Below are positions 44,476-53,508 of a stretch of 64,000 bases of DNA, piece after piece. The stretch is from Streptomyces finlayi. GTDB taxonomy: Bacteria; Actinomycetota; Actinomycetes; Streptomycetales; Streptomycetaceae. The stretch is from positions 620,001-684,000 of the forward strand of contig NZ_CP045702.1 in assembly GCF_014216315.1 (NCBI RefSeq), in the 5' to 3' direction. Both the position numbers and the translations under genes were made by a program. The notes beneath the pieces were generated by a model. It had not been told where the DNA came from and did not search any database. It saw nothing but the letters and a program-made list of their open reading frames with translations. Within the stretch, counting starts at the first letter, position 1. The number at the start of each line of letters is the position of its first letter.

Positions 44476-46710
44476 ATGCGCGATTCGTCCCTCCCCATGC
44501 CCCGCCGCCGTACCGTCCTGGCCGGAGCGGCCGTCGCGGCGGCGGCCGTCACCCTGCCGGTCGCGTCGCCCGCCGCGGCCACGTCCCGGCGCGAAAGGGC
44601 CACGACCCAGGCGCACCGCTGGCGGACCGCCGCGATCGGCGGCACCGGCTTCGTGACCGGCGTCCTGTTCCACCCGGCCGTCGCCGGCCTGGCGTACGCC
44701 CGTACGGACATCGGCGGCGCCTACCGCTGGAACGCGGCCGAGGCCCGCTGGACCGCGCTCACCGATCACCTCGGCTGGGACGACTGGAACCTGCTGGGCG
44801 TCGAGGCGATGGCCGTCGACCCGGCCTTCCCCGACCGGCTGTACCTCGCACTCGGTACGTACGCGCAGTCCTGGGCGGGCCCCGGTGCGGTGCTCAGATC
44901 GAACGACCGGGGCGCGACCTGGGCCCGCGCGGACCTCACGGTGCGCCTCGGGGCGAACGAGGACGGCCGGGGTGCGGGCGAGCGGCTCCTCGTCGACCCG
45001 CGCGACAGCGAGACGCTCTGGCTCGGCACCCGGCACGACGGTCTGCTGCGCTCCACCGACCGGGGTGCCACCTGGGCCCCTGCCTCGTTCCCCGCCACTC
45101 CGTCGGCAAGCGGCCAGGGGGTCACGCTGCTCGTCGCGGCGGACCGGACGGTGTACGCGGGCTGGGGCGACGGCGGCACCGCGCTGTACCGCACGGACGG
45201 TTCGGGCGGCTGGCAGGCGGTGCCCGGACAGCCCTCCGCCGGCGCGGCGGCGACGAAGTTCCCGGTCCGTGCCGCGTACGACGCCGGCACGCGGGCCCTG
45301 TACGTGACCTACTCCGACGGCCCCGGCCCCAACAACCAGTCCAACGGCTCCGTCCACCGGCTCGACACCGTGACGGGTGCCTGGTCCGACGTCTCTCCCG
45401 TCGCGCCCACGAGCGGCGACACCTTCGGTTACGGCGGCGTCGCCGTCGACGCGAAGCGCCCCGGCACGGTCGTCGTCTCGACCAACAACCGCTGGGGAGC
45501 CGTCGACACCCTCTTCCGCTCCACGGACGGCGGAGCGAGCTGGACCTCGCTGAAGGACTCCGCGGTCCTGGACGTGTCCGAGACCCCGTATCTGCGCTGG
45601 GGCGGGAGCGACGCGAAGTTCGGCTGGTGGATCCAGGCCCTGGCCGTCGACCCGTTCGACTCGCGGCACATCGTGTTCGGCACGGGTGCCACGATCTACG
45701 GGACGCGGGACCTGGTGCACTGGGCTCCGGAGATCAGGGGCCTGGAGGAATCCGCGGTACGGCAGCTGCTCGCCCCGCCGGCCGGTGGCGCCCAACTGCT
45801 CAGCGGTCTGGGCGACATCGGTGTGATGTACCACGACTCGCTGACCGCTTCCCCGTCGCGCGGCATGGCGTCCAACCCGGTCTTCGGCTCGGCCACCGGG
45901 CTCGCTCTGGCCACCCTCAAGCCCTCGTACGTCGTACGGGCCGGCTGGCCGTCCGGCGGCGCCGCCGGGGCGTACTCGAACGACGGCGGCGCGAGCTGGC
46001 AGCCCTTCGCATCCCAGCCGTCCATCGCCGCCTCGGCTCCCGGCCCGATCGCCGTCAGCGCCGACGGCCGGACGCTGCTGTGGTCGTTCATCCACTGGGA
46101 CGGCACGAAGTACGCCGCCCACCGCTCCACGGACAGCGGTGCCACCTGGGCGGAGGTCGCCACCTTCCCGAAGGGGGGCACGCCGGTCGCCGACCCGCTC
46201 GACTCCACCCGCTTCTATGTGTACGACACCGGCACGGGTGCGGTGTTCGTGTCGAAGGACTCGGGCGCCACCTTCAGCCGCGGTGCCACGCAACTGCCTT
46301 CCGGCGACGTCCAGTTCCGCATCGTGGCGGCCCCCGGCCGCTGCGGCGACCTGTGGCTGTCGGCGAAGGACAATGGGCTGTTCCGCTCGACGGACGGCGG
46401 CCTCACCTTCACCGCGGTGGCGGGCTGCCAGGCCTCGCACGCCCTCGGCTTCGGCAAGGCGGCACCGACGGCGGGACGGCGCCCCCGGGCCGGTTACCCG
46501 GCGATCTTCCAGACCGGCCGGGTCTCCGCCACGTACGACGGCGTGGCGGTGCTGCGCTCCGACGACGCGGGAGCCACCTGGATCCGGATCAACGACGACG
46601 CCCATCAGTGGGGCTGGACGGGCGAGGTCATCACCGGCGATCCCCGTGTCCACGGCCGTGTCTACCTCGGCACGAACGGCCGCGGCATCCAGTACGCGGA
46701 CCCCGCGTGA
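44476..46710 (+). CDS. secreted xyloglucanase, GH74
   Basis: The 744-residue protein has a Tat signal (PRRRTVLAGAAVAAAAVTLPVASPAAA) and the double seven-bladed beta-propeller of GH74. The catalytic Asp pair is visible as YARTDIGGAYRW (about residue 77) and SGLGDIGVMYHD (about residue 446). BNR/Asp-box-like repeats (STDRGATW, STDGGASW, SKDSGATF) recur along the chain. It hydrolyses the beta-1,4-glucan backbone of xyloglucan outside the cell. No carbohydrate-binding module follows the propellers. The ATG at 44476 follows GGAAGG. Cotranscribed with the ABC genes and GH42. Confidence 0.95.
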   Translation: MRDSSLPMPRRRTVLAGAAVAAAAVTLPVASPAAATSRRERATTQAHRWRTAAIGGTGFVTGVLFHPAVAGLAYARTDIGGAYRWNAAEARWTALTDHLGWDDWNLLGVEAMAVDPAFPDRLYLALGTYAQSWAGPGAVLRSNDRGATWARADLTVRLGANEDGRGAGERLLVDPRDSETLWLGTRHDGLLRSTDRGATWAPASFPATPSASGQGVTLLVAADRTVYAGWGDGGTALYRTDGSGGWQAVPGQPSAGAAATKFPVRAAYDAGTRALYVTYSDGPGPNNQSNGSVHRLDTVTGAWSDVSPVAPTSGDTFGYGGVAVDAKRPGTVVVSTNNRWGAVDTLFRSTDGGASWTSLKDSAVLDVSETPYLRWGGSDAKFGWWIQALAVDPFDSRHIVFGTGATIYGTRDLVHWAPEIRGLEESAVRQLLAPPAGGAQLLSGLGDIGVMYHDSLTASPSRGMASNPVFGSATGLALATLKPSYVVRAGWPSGGAAGAYSNDGGASWQPFASQPSIAASAPGPIAVSADGRTLLWSFIHWDGTKYAAHRSTDSGATWAEVATFPKGGTPVADPLDSTRFYVYDTGTGAVFVSKDSGATFSRGATQLPSGDVQFRIVAAPGRCGDLWLSAKDNGLFRSTDGGLTFTAVAGCQASHALGFGKAAPTAGRRPRAGYPAIFQTGRVSATYDGVAVLRSDDAGATWIRINDDAHQWGWTGEVITGDPRVHGRVYLGTNGRGIQYADPA

Positions 46711-48722
46711 GAAACGAGACGTTCATGCCGTCCCTCCGGGACGCCACCCGAGGCCGCATCCTCTTCGGAGGCGACTACAACCCCGAGCAGTGGCCCGAGG
46801 AGGTGTGGGCCGAGGACGCCCGGCTGATGCGGGAGGCGGGTGTCAACTCCGTCACCGTCGGCGTCTTCTCCTGGACCATGATCGAACCACGCCCGGGGGC
46901 ACGCGAGTTCGACTGGCTCGACCGGCTGATGGATCTGATGCACGCCCACGGCATCGGAGTCGTACTCGCCACGCCGACCTCGTCGCCACCGCCGTGGATG
47001 GGTGCGCGGCACCCGGAGACACTGCCGCGCGCCGAGGACGGCTCAGTGATCTGGTACGGCTCCCGGCAGCACTTCTGCGCCAGTTCGCCCGTCTACCGGC
47101 GTTACGCCGCCGCGCTCACCGAGGACCTGGCGGCGCGGTACGCCGACCATCCGGCGCTCACCGTGTGGCACATCAACAACGAGTACTGCACCCACTGCTG
47201 GTGCGATGCCACCGCCGAACACTTCCGTCGCTGGCTGGCGGGCCGCCACACCACGGTGGCCGCGCTCAACGAAGCCTGGGGCACGGCCTTCTGGAGTCAG
47301 CGCTACGACTCCTGGGCGGAGATCCTGCCGCCGAGGAAGGCCCAGTACCTGCACAATCCGGCGCAGCTGCTCGACTTCAGACGGTTCACATCCGACGCCC
47401 TGATGGAGTGCTACGTCGCCGAGCGGGACATCGTCGCCCGGCACAGTCCGCACATCCCGGTGACCACAAACTTCATGCCGCTGTGGTCGGGGCAGGACGC
47501 GTGGGCGTGGTCGGCCGAGGAGGACATCGTCTCGGTCGACATCTATCCCGATCCGCGCGACCCGCAGGGCGGCCAGTACAACGCGATGCTCGCCGACATG
47601 ACGCGTTCGCAGGCCGGCGGGCCGTGGATGGTGATGGAGCAGGCGGCGGGCCCGGTCAACTGGCGTGCGGTCAACCACCCCAAGCCGAAAGGGCTCAACC
47701 GGCTCTGGTCCTTGCAGGCCGTGGCCCGGGGCGCCGATGCCATCTGCTACTTCCAGTGGCGGCAGTCCCGGCAGGGCGCCGAGAAGTTCCATTCGGGGAT
47801 GCTCAGCCACGCGGGCGAGCGGGGCCGGACCTTCGGGGAGGTCAAGCGGCTCGGAGCGGAGCTCGAACTCATCGGCCCCGAGGTGAGCGGCTCAGCCGTG
47901 ACCGGTGACGTGGCGATCCTGCACGACTGGGACGCGTGGTGGGCGGGCACGCAGGAGGGCCGGCCGTCCTCGCTCCTCTCGTACCCGGAGGTCGTCCAGT
48001 CCTGGCACCGCGGCCTCTGGGAGAGCGGTGTCACGACCGGTTTCGCCCGACCGGAAGCCGACTTGAGCGCGTACAGGATGGTCGCCGTCCCCCATCTCTA
48101 TCTGCTCACGGCCGCGGCGATCGACAATCTGGTCGCGTACGTACGGGGTGGTGGCACGCTCGTCTGCGGTTTCTTCACCGGTATCGCCGACGAGGACGAC
48201 CGCGTCAGGCCGGGCGGGATGGACTCCCGACTGCGCGAGCTGTTCGGCATCCGTACGGTCCACGAGTGGTGGCCGCTCGACGCGGACGAGGCGGTGGAGT
48301 GCGAGGGCTCTCCGGGGATCGAGGGCTTCGAGGGCCACGTCTGGTCGGAGGAGCTGGAGCCGGACGGCAGCGCCGAGACCGTCGCCACCTACCGCGGCGG
48401 CGAGCTGGACGGCCTGCCGGCGGTGCTGCGCAAGGACACCGCGTGGTACGTCTCGACCCTGCCCGCCCCGGAGGCCCTGCGTGCACTGCTGGGCCGCGCG
48501 GCCGGGGAGGCGGGCGTCCGCCCCGTGGTGGCGGACCTGCCCGCCGGTGTGGAGGCGGTGCGCCGGGGCGACGTGCTGTTCCTGCTGCACCACGGGCGGG
48601 GCAGGGTGACGGTCACCCTGCCGGGCCCGCACATCGATCTGCTGACCGGCACGAAGACGGACGGCACCGTCGAACTGGACCGGTACGGAGTCGCCGCGCT
48701 CAGGAGCGTCACGGCGGCATGA
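46707..48722 (+). CDS. beta-galactosidase, GH42
   Basis: The 671-residue protein has a GH42 TIM barrel (ILFGGDYNPEQWPEEVWAEDARLM), the acid/base Glu in TVWHINNEYCTHCWC, zinc-cluster cysteines in that same segment, and the nucleophile Glu in WMVMEQAAGPVNW. The C-terminal trimerisation and beta domains are present (GGGTLVCGFFTGIADEDDRV). It removes beta-1,2-galactose from xyloglucan side chains. There is no signal peptide. The start is either the GTG at 46707, overlapping the GH74 stop codon (GTGA), or the ATG at 46725. It is the last gene of the operon. Confidence 0.93.
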   Translation: MRNETFMPSLRDATRGRILFGGDYNPEQWPEEVWAEDARLMREAGVNSVTVGVFSWTMIEPRPGAREFDWLDRLMDLMHAHGIGVVLATPTSSPPPWMGARHPETLPRAEDGSVIWYGSRQHFCASSPVYRRYAAALTEDLAARYADHPALTVWHINNEYCTHCWCDATAEHFRRWLAGRHTTVAALNEAWGTAFWSQRYDSWAEILPPRKAQYLHNPAQLLDFRRFTSDALMECYVAERDIVARHSPHIPVTTNFMPLWSGQDAWAWSAEEDIVSVDIYPDPRDPQGGQYNAMLADMTRSQAGGPWMVMEQAAGPVNWRAVNHPKPKGLNRLWSLQAVARGADAICYFQWRQSRQGAEKFHSGMLSHAGERGRTFGEVKRLGAELELIGPEVSGSAVTGDVAILHDWDAWWAGTQEGRPSSLLSYPEVVQSWHRGLWESGVTTGFARPEADLSAYRMVAVPHLYLLTAAAIDNLVAYVRGGGTLVCGFFTGIADEDDRVRPGGMDSRLRELFGIRTVHEWWPLDADEAVECEGSPGIEGFEGHVWSEELEPDGSAETVATYRGGELDGLPAVLRKDTAWYVSTLPAPEALRALLGRAAGEAGVRPVVADLPAGVEAVRRGDVLFLLHHGRGRVTVTLPGPHIDLLTGTKTDGTVELDRYGVAALRSVTAA

Positions 48723-48733
48723 CCGGCGGCGTG

Positions 48734-48771
48734 GTGCACCGGCTCCCGCTCCCCCGGGGGCCGGTGCACCA
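48734..48771. terminator. hairpin between convergent GH42 and lacI genes
   Basis: Perfect 11-bp arms GGTGCACCGGC/GCCGGTGCACC with a 16-base loop, 11 bases beyond the GH42 stop codon. A related sequence repeats just to the right. Confidence 0.75.
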
Positions 48772-48801
48772 TGGCCGACCGTACGGGGTACCGGCTCCCG
48801 C

Positions 48802-49815
48802 TCACACTCCTGCGGGGGCCGGTCCCGTGCTGGCTCTGACGGTCAGCTCCGGTGTCAGCAGTTCGACTTCGTCCGTACCGCGTCCGGCGAGTTCGGCCAC
48901 GACCTGCTCGACCGCCCTGCGGCCCATCTCCTGCGCCGGTATGGCGACCGAGGTGAGCCGCACCGACGCCTGGGAGGCCACCTGGTCGGGGCAGATCGCG
49001 ACGACGGACACGTCCTCCGGCACGGCGCGGCCCTGCTGCTGCAGCAGGTTGAGCAGCGGCTCGACGGCGGCCTCGTTCTGCACGATGAAGCCCGTGGTGT
49101 CGGGCCGCTCGTCGAAGATGCGGGCCAGCGTGCCGGCCATCGCCGCGTACCCGCCCTCGCAGGGCCGGTGCAGCACCCGGACGCCGGTGTCGCGGGCCAT
49201 GGCCCTTACCCCGTCCACGGTGCGCTCGGCGAAACCGGTGTGCCGCTCGTACACGGCGGCGGCCTCTCCGATCACGGCGAGTTCACGGTGTCCGAGCCCG
49301 GCGAGGTGTTCCACGCACAGCGCCCCGGTCGCTTCGAAGTCGAGGTCCACACAGGTCAGTCCGGCCGTGTCGGCGGGCAGCCCGATGAGCACGGCGGCCC
49401 GGTCGGTCTCCCGGAGCAGCGGCAGCCGCTCGTCCTGGAGCTCGACGTCCATGAGGATCATGGCGTCCGCGAGGGAACTGCCCGCGATCCGCCGCACGGC
49501 CGCGGGACCTTCCTCCCCGGTGAGGAGGAGGACGTCGTACCCATGGGTGCGGGCGGTGGTGGCGACGGCGATGGCGATCTCCATCATCACGGGCACATAC
49601 ATGTCGGTGCGCAGTGGCACCATCAGGGCGATGATGTTGGAGCGACTGCTGGCGAGGGCGCGGGCACCGGCGTTGGGGTGGTAGCCGAGCTTCTGGATAC
49701 TCTGCTCCACCCGCTCGCGGGTGGCGGCCGAGATGGAGCGCTTCCCGCTGAGGACGTAGCTCACCGTGCTCGCAGAGACTCCGGCATGCTGGGCGACCTC
49801 GGCAAGCGTGACCAT
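48802..49815 (-). CDS. LacI-family repressor of the xyloglucan locus
   Basis: The 337-residue protein has the LacI DNA-binding helix-turn-helix at the very N-terminus (VTLAEVAQHAGVSASTVSYVLSGKRSISAATRERV), the hinge helix (NAGARALASSRSN) and a periplasmic-binding-protein-like effector domain (IIALMVPLRTDMYVPVMMEI, TGFIVQNEAAVEPLLNLL, IPAQEMGRRAVEQVV). It should bind the TCGAAGCGCTTCGA boxes, two of which lie just upstream of its own start (38 and 137 bases away), implying autoregulation. The natural inducer is probably a xyloglucan-derived sugar. Transcribed towards the GH42 gene. Confidence 0.93.
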   Translation of the reverse strand: MVTLAEVAQHAGVSASTVSYVLSGKRSISAATRERVEQSIQKLGYHPNAGARALASSRSNIIALMVPLRTDMYVPVMMEIAIAVATTARTHGYDVLLLTGEEGPAAVRRIAGSSLADAMILMDVELQDERLPLLRETDRAAVLIGLPADTAGLTCVDLDFEATGALCVEHLAGLGHRELAVIGEAAAVYERHTGFAERTVDGVRAMARDTGVRVLHRPCEGGYAAMAGTLARIFDERPDTTGFIVQNEAAVEPLLNLLQQQGRAVPEDVSVVAICPDQVASQASVRLTSVAIPAQEMGRRAVEQVVAELAGRGTDEVELLTPELTVRASTGPAPAGV

Positions 49816-49852
49816 TCAGCTCTCCATTACGGGACGACGAATGACAGAATCT

Positions 49853-49866
49853 TCGAAGCGCTTCGA
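49853..49866. promoter_or_regulatory. LacI-family operator, copy 3
   Basis: Perfect TCGAAGCGCTTCGA, 38 bases upstream of the repressor start, at the expected position of a promoter or leader. Overlap with the transcription start would give autorepression. Confidence 0.88.
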
Positions 49867-49951
49867 CACATGCCTCAGCAACCTTTGACCATCCGACATG
49901 CACAGATACCCGGAAGCCTATTGCTCTCTGGACGACCTGTCCAGACAGCCA

Positions 49952-49965
49952 TCGAAGCGCTTCGA
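49952..49965. promoter_or_regulatory. LacI-family operator, copy 4
   Basis: Perfect TCGAAGCGCTTCGA, 99 bases from copy 3 (start to start), about nine helical turns, so the two could be bridged by a repressor tetramer. Confidence 0.88.
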
Positions 49966-50208
49966 CACCTCGCCGTCCCTGTGGGTCCTGCTGGTCGGGC
50001 TCACCGGAGCGCGGGATACGGGTACCGGCGACAGTCCATAGTCGCCGCCGACGGCGAAAAGGTTGCCATGCATTCCCTTCCCGTACACGTTCGCTCGGAG
50101 TAGGTGACCCTGCGGGTGACTCGTCCGCCTGTCGTGGCCGCCAGACCAACGGCGGCGCCGACGGCTCGGACGGGGGCCGGAAGCGACTGTCGGAGGTGGG
50201 TGGTATCG

Positions 50209-50787
50209 ATGATCCCCATGAACACCGAGCACGCCTCCCCAGCCGGCCTCGCCATCCTGCGCGCCGCCTTCGACGTCGACGACCACGGCGCGTCAGCGCT
50301 GGGACTGCCCGCGGTCCGCGCCTACGAGGCCGAGCACGGCGTCGTCCTGCCCGAGCCGTACCGGACCTTCGTGGCGGAGATGACCGACGGCTCCTACGCC
50401 GGGCCTCCCGACTTCGGCCTCCTCGCACTGGCCGAGCTGCCCGGCGACTGGGGGGACGGCCGGCCGGCGCGCCGGCTGGACCTGCCCTTTCCGCTCACCG
50501 AGGCATGGCTGTGGGAGGACGAGGACGACGATCCGAGGTCGGAGGAGGAAGTGGACGCGCTCCTGGACCGGGTCTTCGACCATGGCTCGATCGTGCTGGG
50601 CACGGACGGCTGCGGCATGAACTGGCACCTCGTCGTGACCGGACCGCACCGGGGCCACGTCTGGAACATCAGCGGCGAGGGGGCCACCCCGTTCGGAGCC
50701 GAATTCGGCTTCACGACGGGCAGCGCGGGCTTCGCCGGCTGGGTCGAGCACTGGGCCGCGAACAAGCCGTGGTTCGACGCGCCCTGA
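50209..50787 (+). CDS. SMI1/KNR4 (SUKH) family protein
   Basis: The protein has about 192 residues with the SUKH fold: LGLPAVRAYEAEHGVVLPEPYRTFVAEMTDGSYAGPPDFGLLALAEL, an acidic loop (LWEDEDDDPRSEEEVDALLD), and IVLGTDGCGMNWHLVVTGPHRGHVWNISGEGATPF. In bacteria many SUKH proteins are immunity proteins of contact-dependent toxins, but no toxin gene is adjacent, and others have housekeeping roles. The start is uncertain between ATG codons at 50209 and 50218; GGAGG lies at 50192-50196. Confidence 0.85.
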   Translation: MIPMNTEHASPAGLAILRAAFDVDDHGASALGLPAVRAYEAEHGVVLPEPYRTFVAEMTDGSYAGPPDFGLLALAELPGDWGDGRPARRLDLPFPLTEAWLWEDEDDDPRSEEEVDALLDRVFDHGSIVLGTDGCGMNWHLVVTGPHRGHVWNISGEGATPFGAEFGFTTGSAGFAGWVEHWAANKPWFDAP

Positions 50788-50831
50788 GGCACCGGCTGCC
50801 TGTCGGCCCGCCCCGGACCACGGCGTGCGCC

Positions 50832-50870
50832 CAGCTCTCCAGGACGACAGGATCAGCTCTCCAGGACGAC
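50832..50870. repeat. 22-bp tandem duplication across a P450 stop codon
   Basis: CAGCTCTCCAGGACGAC occurs at 50832 and 50854. The second copy encodes the last residues and stop of the CYP154-type gene on the minus strand; the first lies just beyond the stop. Confidence 0.9.
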
Positions 50871-52100
50871 GGGGAAGGACTCCATGTCGTTCTGCGTCAT
50901 CACGGGCAGCTTACGGATCTCGTCGTCCGCGACCACGAGCCGCAGCCCCGGGAAGCGCCCGAACAGCGCGGGCAGCGCGATGGCCGCTTCCACCCGGGAC
51001 AGCCCGGCTCCAGGGCAGATGTGCGGACCGTGCCCGAACGTCATGTGGCGGATGGGAGCGGCCCTGGTGATGTCGAAGGCGTCCGCGTCCGCCCCGTGCT
51101 GCACGGTGTCGCGGCCGATCGCCCGGTACGAGATGACCAGGCCCTCACCCTTCGCGATCACGTCGTCGCCCACCTGGATGTCCTCCGTGGCGAAGCGCAT
51201 GAGCAGATGTGTCGTGGGGGTGTCCCAGCGCAGCGTCTCCTCGATCACGGTCTCCCAGGAGACCTCGCCGCCCAGCACCATGCGGAGCTGGTCGGGGTGG
51301 GCGAGCAGCGCCCGTACGGCGTTGAGGATCAGCCCGATCGTCGTCTCGTGCCCGGCCGCGACCATCGCCTTGAGGTTGCCCACCACCTCTTCCTCGGTGA
51401 GCGGCTCGCCCCCCTCGTCGGCGAGGATGAGCCCGGTCGTGAGGTCGTCCGTGGGCCTGGCCGCCTTCTCCCGTACGAGCCTGGTGTAGAAGACGTCCAG
51501 CTCGGCGAGCAGCGCGAGCCGTTCCTCCTGCGGAGTGAGCATGGAGAAGAACGCCTTGTACCGCTGGGTCAGCATCGCGTGCTCGGACTCGTCGACACCC
51601 ATGAGCAGTCCGACGACCCGCATGGGCAGCGGCTGGGCGAATACACTCTTGAGGTCGACCGTGGCGCCGTCCTGGCCCTGCGCGGCGAGGTCGTCCAGCA
51701 GCTCCTCGGTGAATCTCTCGATGTCCGGACGTATCTCCTCCAGCCGGCGCGGGGTGAGCGCCTGGGAGGTCTTGGTCCGCAGCCGCCGGTGCTCCGCCCC
51801 GTCCACGGTGAACATGGAGCGCCCCGCGTCGATCATGCCGATCAGTGGCCAGGCGTGTGTCACCGCGCCGCTCTGCCAGAGTCCCCAGGCGTCGAGGTCC
51901 TTCACCAGCCGGGTGTCGAGGAGCAGGCTGCGCGCCTCGGCGTGACGGGTGACGGTCCAGGCCGGCACACCGAGCAGTTCGATCCGCGCCAGCGGCCCGG
52001 CGTCACGCAGCAGCCCGGTCTCACCGTCGAGGTCCCGCACCATCGGGTCGATGACCACAGGGGCGGCGGCGTCGGTGGCGGCGGCATGGGGGCACTTCAC
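50853..52100 (-). CDS. cytochrome P450 of the CYP154 type
   Basis: The 415-residue protein has complete P450 motifs: I-helix MVAAGHETTIGL, K-helix ExxR in IEETLRWDTPT, heme loop MTFGHGPHICPGAGLSRVE. Length and style match the CYP154 family, whose members in Streptomyces hydroxylate varied ring substrates. The GTG start at 52100 overlaps the stop codon of the upstream CYP157-type gene (GTGA), a CYP157-CYP154 pairing known in the genus. Family assignment is by eye and by context. Redox partners are not encoded nearby. Confidence 0.88.
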   Translation of the reverse strand: MKCPHAAATDAAAPVVIDPMVRDLDGETGLLRDAGPLARIELLGVPAWTVTRHAEARSLLLDTRLVKDLDAWGLWQSGAVTHAWPLIGMIDAGRSMFTVDGAEHRRLRTKTSQALTPRRLEEIRPDIERFTEELLDDLAAQGQDGATVDLKSVFAQPLPMRVVGLLMGVDESEHAMLTQRYKAFFSMLTPQEERLALLAELDVFYTRLVREKAARPTDDLTTGLILADEGGEPLTEEEVVGNLKAMVAAGHETTIGLILNAVRALLAHPDQLRMVLGGEVSWETVIEETLRWDTPTTHLLMRFATEDIQVGDDVIAKGEGLVISYRAIGRDTVQHGADADAFDITRAAPIRHMTFGHGPHICPGAGLSRVEAAIALPALFGRFPGLRLVVADDEIRKLPVMTQNDMESFPVVLES

Positions 52101-53410
52101 AACGAGTCTCCTGTCGGACGTACGGGTGTGAACCGGACGGGAAGTGACGTCATCCCGCGCAGAAAGGCGGAGGGCCGCCGTACGAGATCCTGTGCGGCGA
52201 TCCCGAGCTCGAGGTCGGGCAGCCGGTCGAGCAGCACCTCGATTCCGGTACGGGCGATGATCTCGGCGATCTCCTGCGCGGGGAACGGGCAGCGGTACTC
52301 ACCATGGCTGAAGGCGAGGTGCGCGCTGTTTCCGCCCTGCCCCGACGGACTTCCGGCGGTGGAGAGCCGCTGGCGCATGTGAGGGTCGGCGTTGGCCGCC
52401 CCCAGTCCGAGCAGCAGCATGTCACCGGCCTGGATGGACCGGCCGCCGAGCTGGGTGTCCCTGGCCGCCCAGCGCCCGGCGAGGATCTGGGTGGGTCCGT
52501 CCTCCCAGAGCACCTCGTTCATGGCCTCGGCAACGCTGCGCCGCCCGCCCGCGAGCGCCTCGGCGAACTCGTCGTCGGTGAGCATCAGCCGCATGGAGTT
52601 GCCGATCCAGTCGGCGGTGGTGAGATGTCCGGCGGCCGTGACGGCCATCAGGTCGAGTACGTACTCCTCGTCGGTGAACGCGCCGGGGTGGGCCAGCATC
52701 CGGGACGTCACGTCGTTCCCGGGATCGGCCCGCCGGGCGGCGAGAAGCCGCTGCATGTGCTCACCGAACCGGATGTTCGCCGCCTGCGCCCCGGGCCCGC
52801 CGTCGGCCAGCTCCTTGAGTACCTGCGCGATCCGCAGCCCCTCGTCGTCCGGAAAGCCGACGAGGCGGGCGAGGACGAGCACCGGCAGGGGCTCGGCGAA
52901 GTCGGCGATCAGGTCGGCGGTACCGCGCCGGCACACGTCGTCGATCAGCCGGTCCGCCAACTCCTCACAGTGGTTGCGCAGTTCGTGCGGCTCCACACCT
53001 TCGAGGGCGGTCCCCACCATCTCGGCGTGCCGCCGGTGCTCGGCACCGGCGGTGAAGTAGATGGACGGCATGGGCCGCCCGACCATCGGCAACAGCGGCC
53101 AGTCCTCCGGGAGACGGCCCCACTGGTTCCACAGCCCGACATCCCTGGGGAACAACTCCCCGTCGCTGGTGACCTGATGCAGCTCCCGGTACCCGATGAC
53201 CAGCCAGGCCGGAACACCCCCGACGAGCTCCACGGGCACGACGGCCCCGTGATCGCGGCGCATGGTGCGGTAGAGAGCCTGCGGCTCGGTATGAAACCCG
53301 GGTCCGCTCAAGGCCACGGCGGCGGACCCGGAACGCACGGGGCAGCCGCTCGTGGAGCTGCTCCCCGGCGGGGAATCGGGAGATGGCACGGTGGTTGGGG
53401 GGTGCTTCAT
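52097..53410 (-). CDS. cytochrome P450 of the CYP157 type, lacking ExxR
   Basis: The 437-residue protein has a heme loop with Cys (LAFSHGEYRCPFPAQ) and an I-helix region DLMAVTAAGHLTTADWIGN. The K-helix region reads AEAMNEVLWEDGPTQ, so ExxR is missing: both the Glu position and Arg are altered relative to the canonical motif. This matches the CYP157 oddity and resembles the conservon P450 at 8.5 kb. It starts at the ATG at 53410 with GGAG upstream, and is translationally coupled to the CYP154-type gene. Function unknown. Confidence 0.88.
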   Translation of the reverse strand: MKHPPTTVPSPDSPPGSSSTSGCPVRSGSAAVALSGPGFHTEPQALYRTMRRDHGAVVPVELVGGVPAWLVIGYRELHQVTSDGELFPRDVGLWNQWGRLPEDWPLLPMVGRPMPSIYFTAGAEHRRHAEMVGTALEGVEPHELRNHCEELADRLIDDVCRRGTADLIADFAEPLPVLVLARLVGFPDDEGLRIAQVLKELADGGPGAQAANIRFGEHMQRLLAARRADPGNDVTSRMLAHPGAFTDEEYVLDLMAVTAAGHLTTADWIGNSMRLMLTDDEFAEALAGGRRSVAEAMNEVLWEDGPTQILAGRWAARDTQLGGRSIQAGDMLLLGLGAANADPHMRQRLSTAGSPSGQGGNSAHLAFSHGEYRCPFPAQEIAEIIARTGIEVLLDRLPDLELGIAAQDLVRRPSAFLRGMTSLPVRFTPVRPTGDSL

Positions 53411-53508
53411 CGTCCTGACTCCTGTGGCGGAAGCTTCACGCGTTCAGATCATACGATCAACGCGGGTCCACTATAGGGAGATTGCGTGCAGCCGCGGCCA
53501 CCACTTCG

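Larger units (their letters stand above)
49816..50208. promoter_or_regulatory. lacI upstream region and gap before the SUKH gene
   Basis: The 393 bases hold no gene. Besides two LacI boxes there is a TCTGGAC-gacct-GTCCAGA dyad at 49927-49945, between the boxes. The right part (50000-50200) is ordinary and may hold the promoter of the SUKH gene. Confidence 0.6.

Noticed and set aside
50209..50787. SUKH protein as part of a polymorphic-toxin immunity cluster
   Set aside because: No toxin, secretion-tag or other immunity gene is adjacent; neighbours are the P450 pair and the LacI gene.
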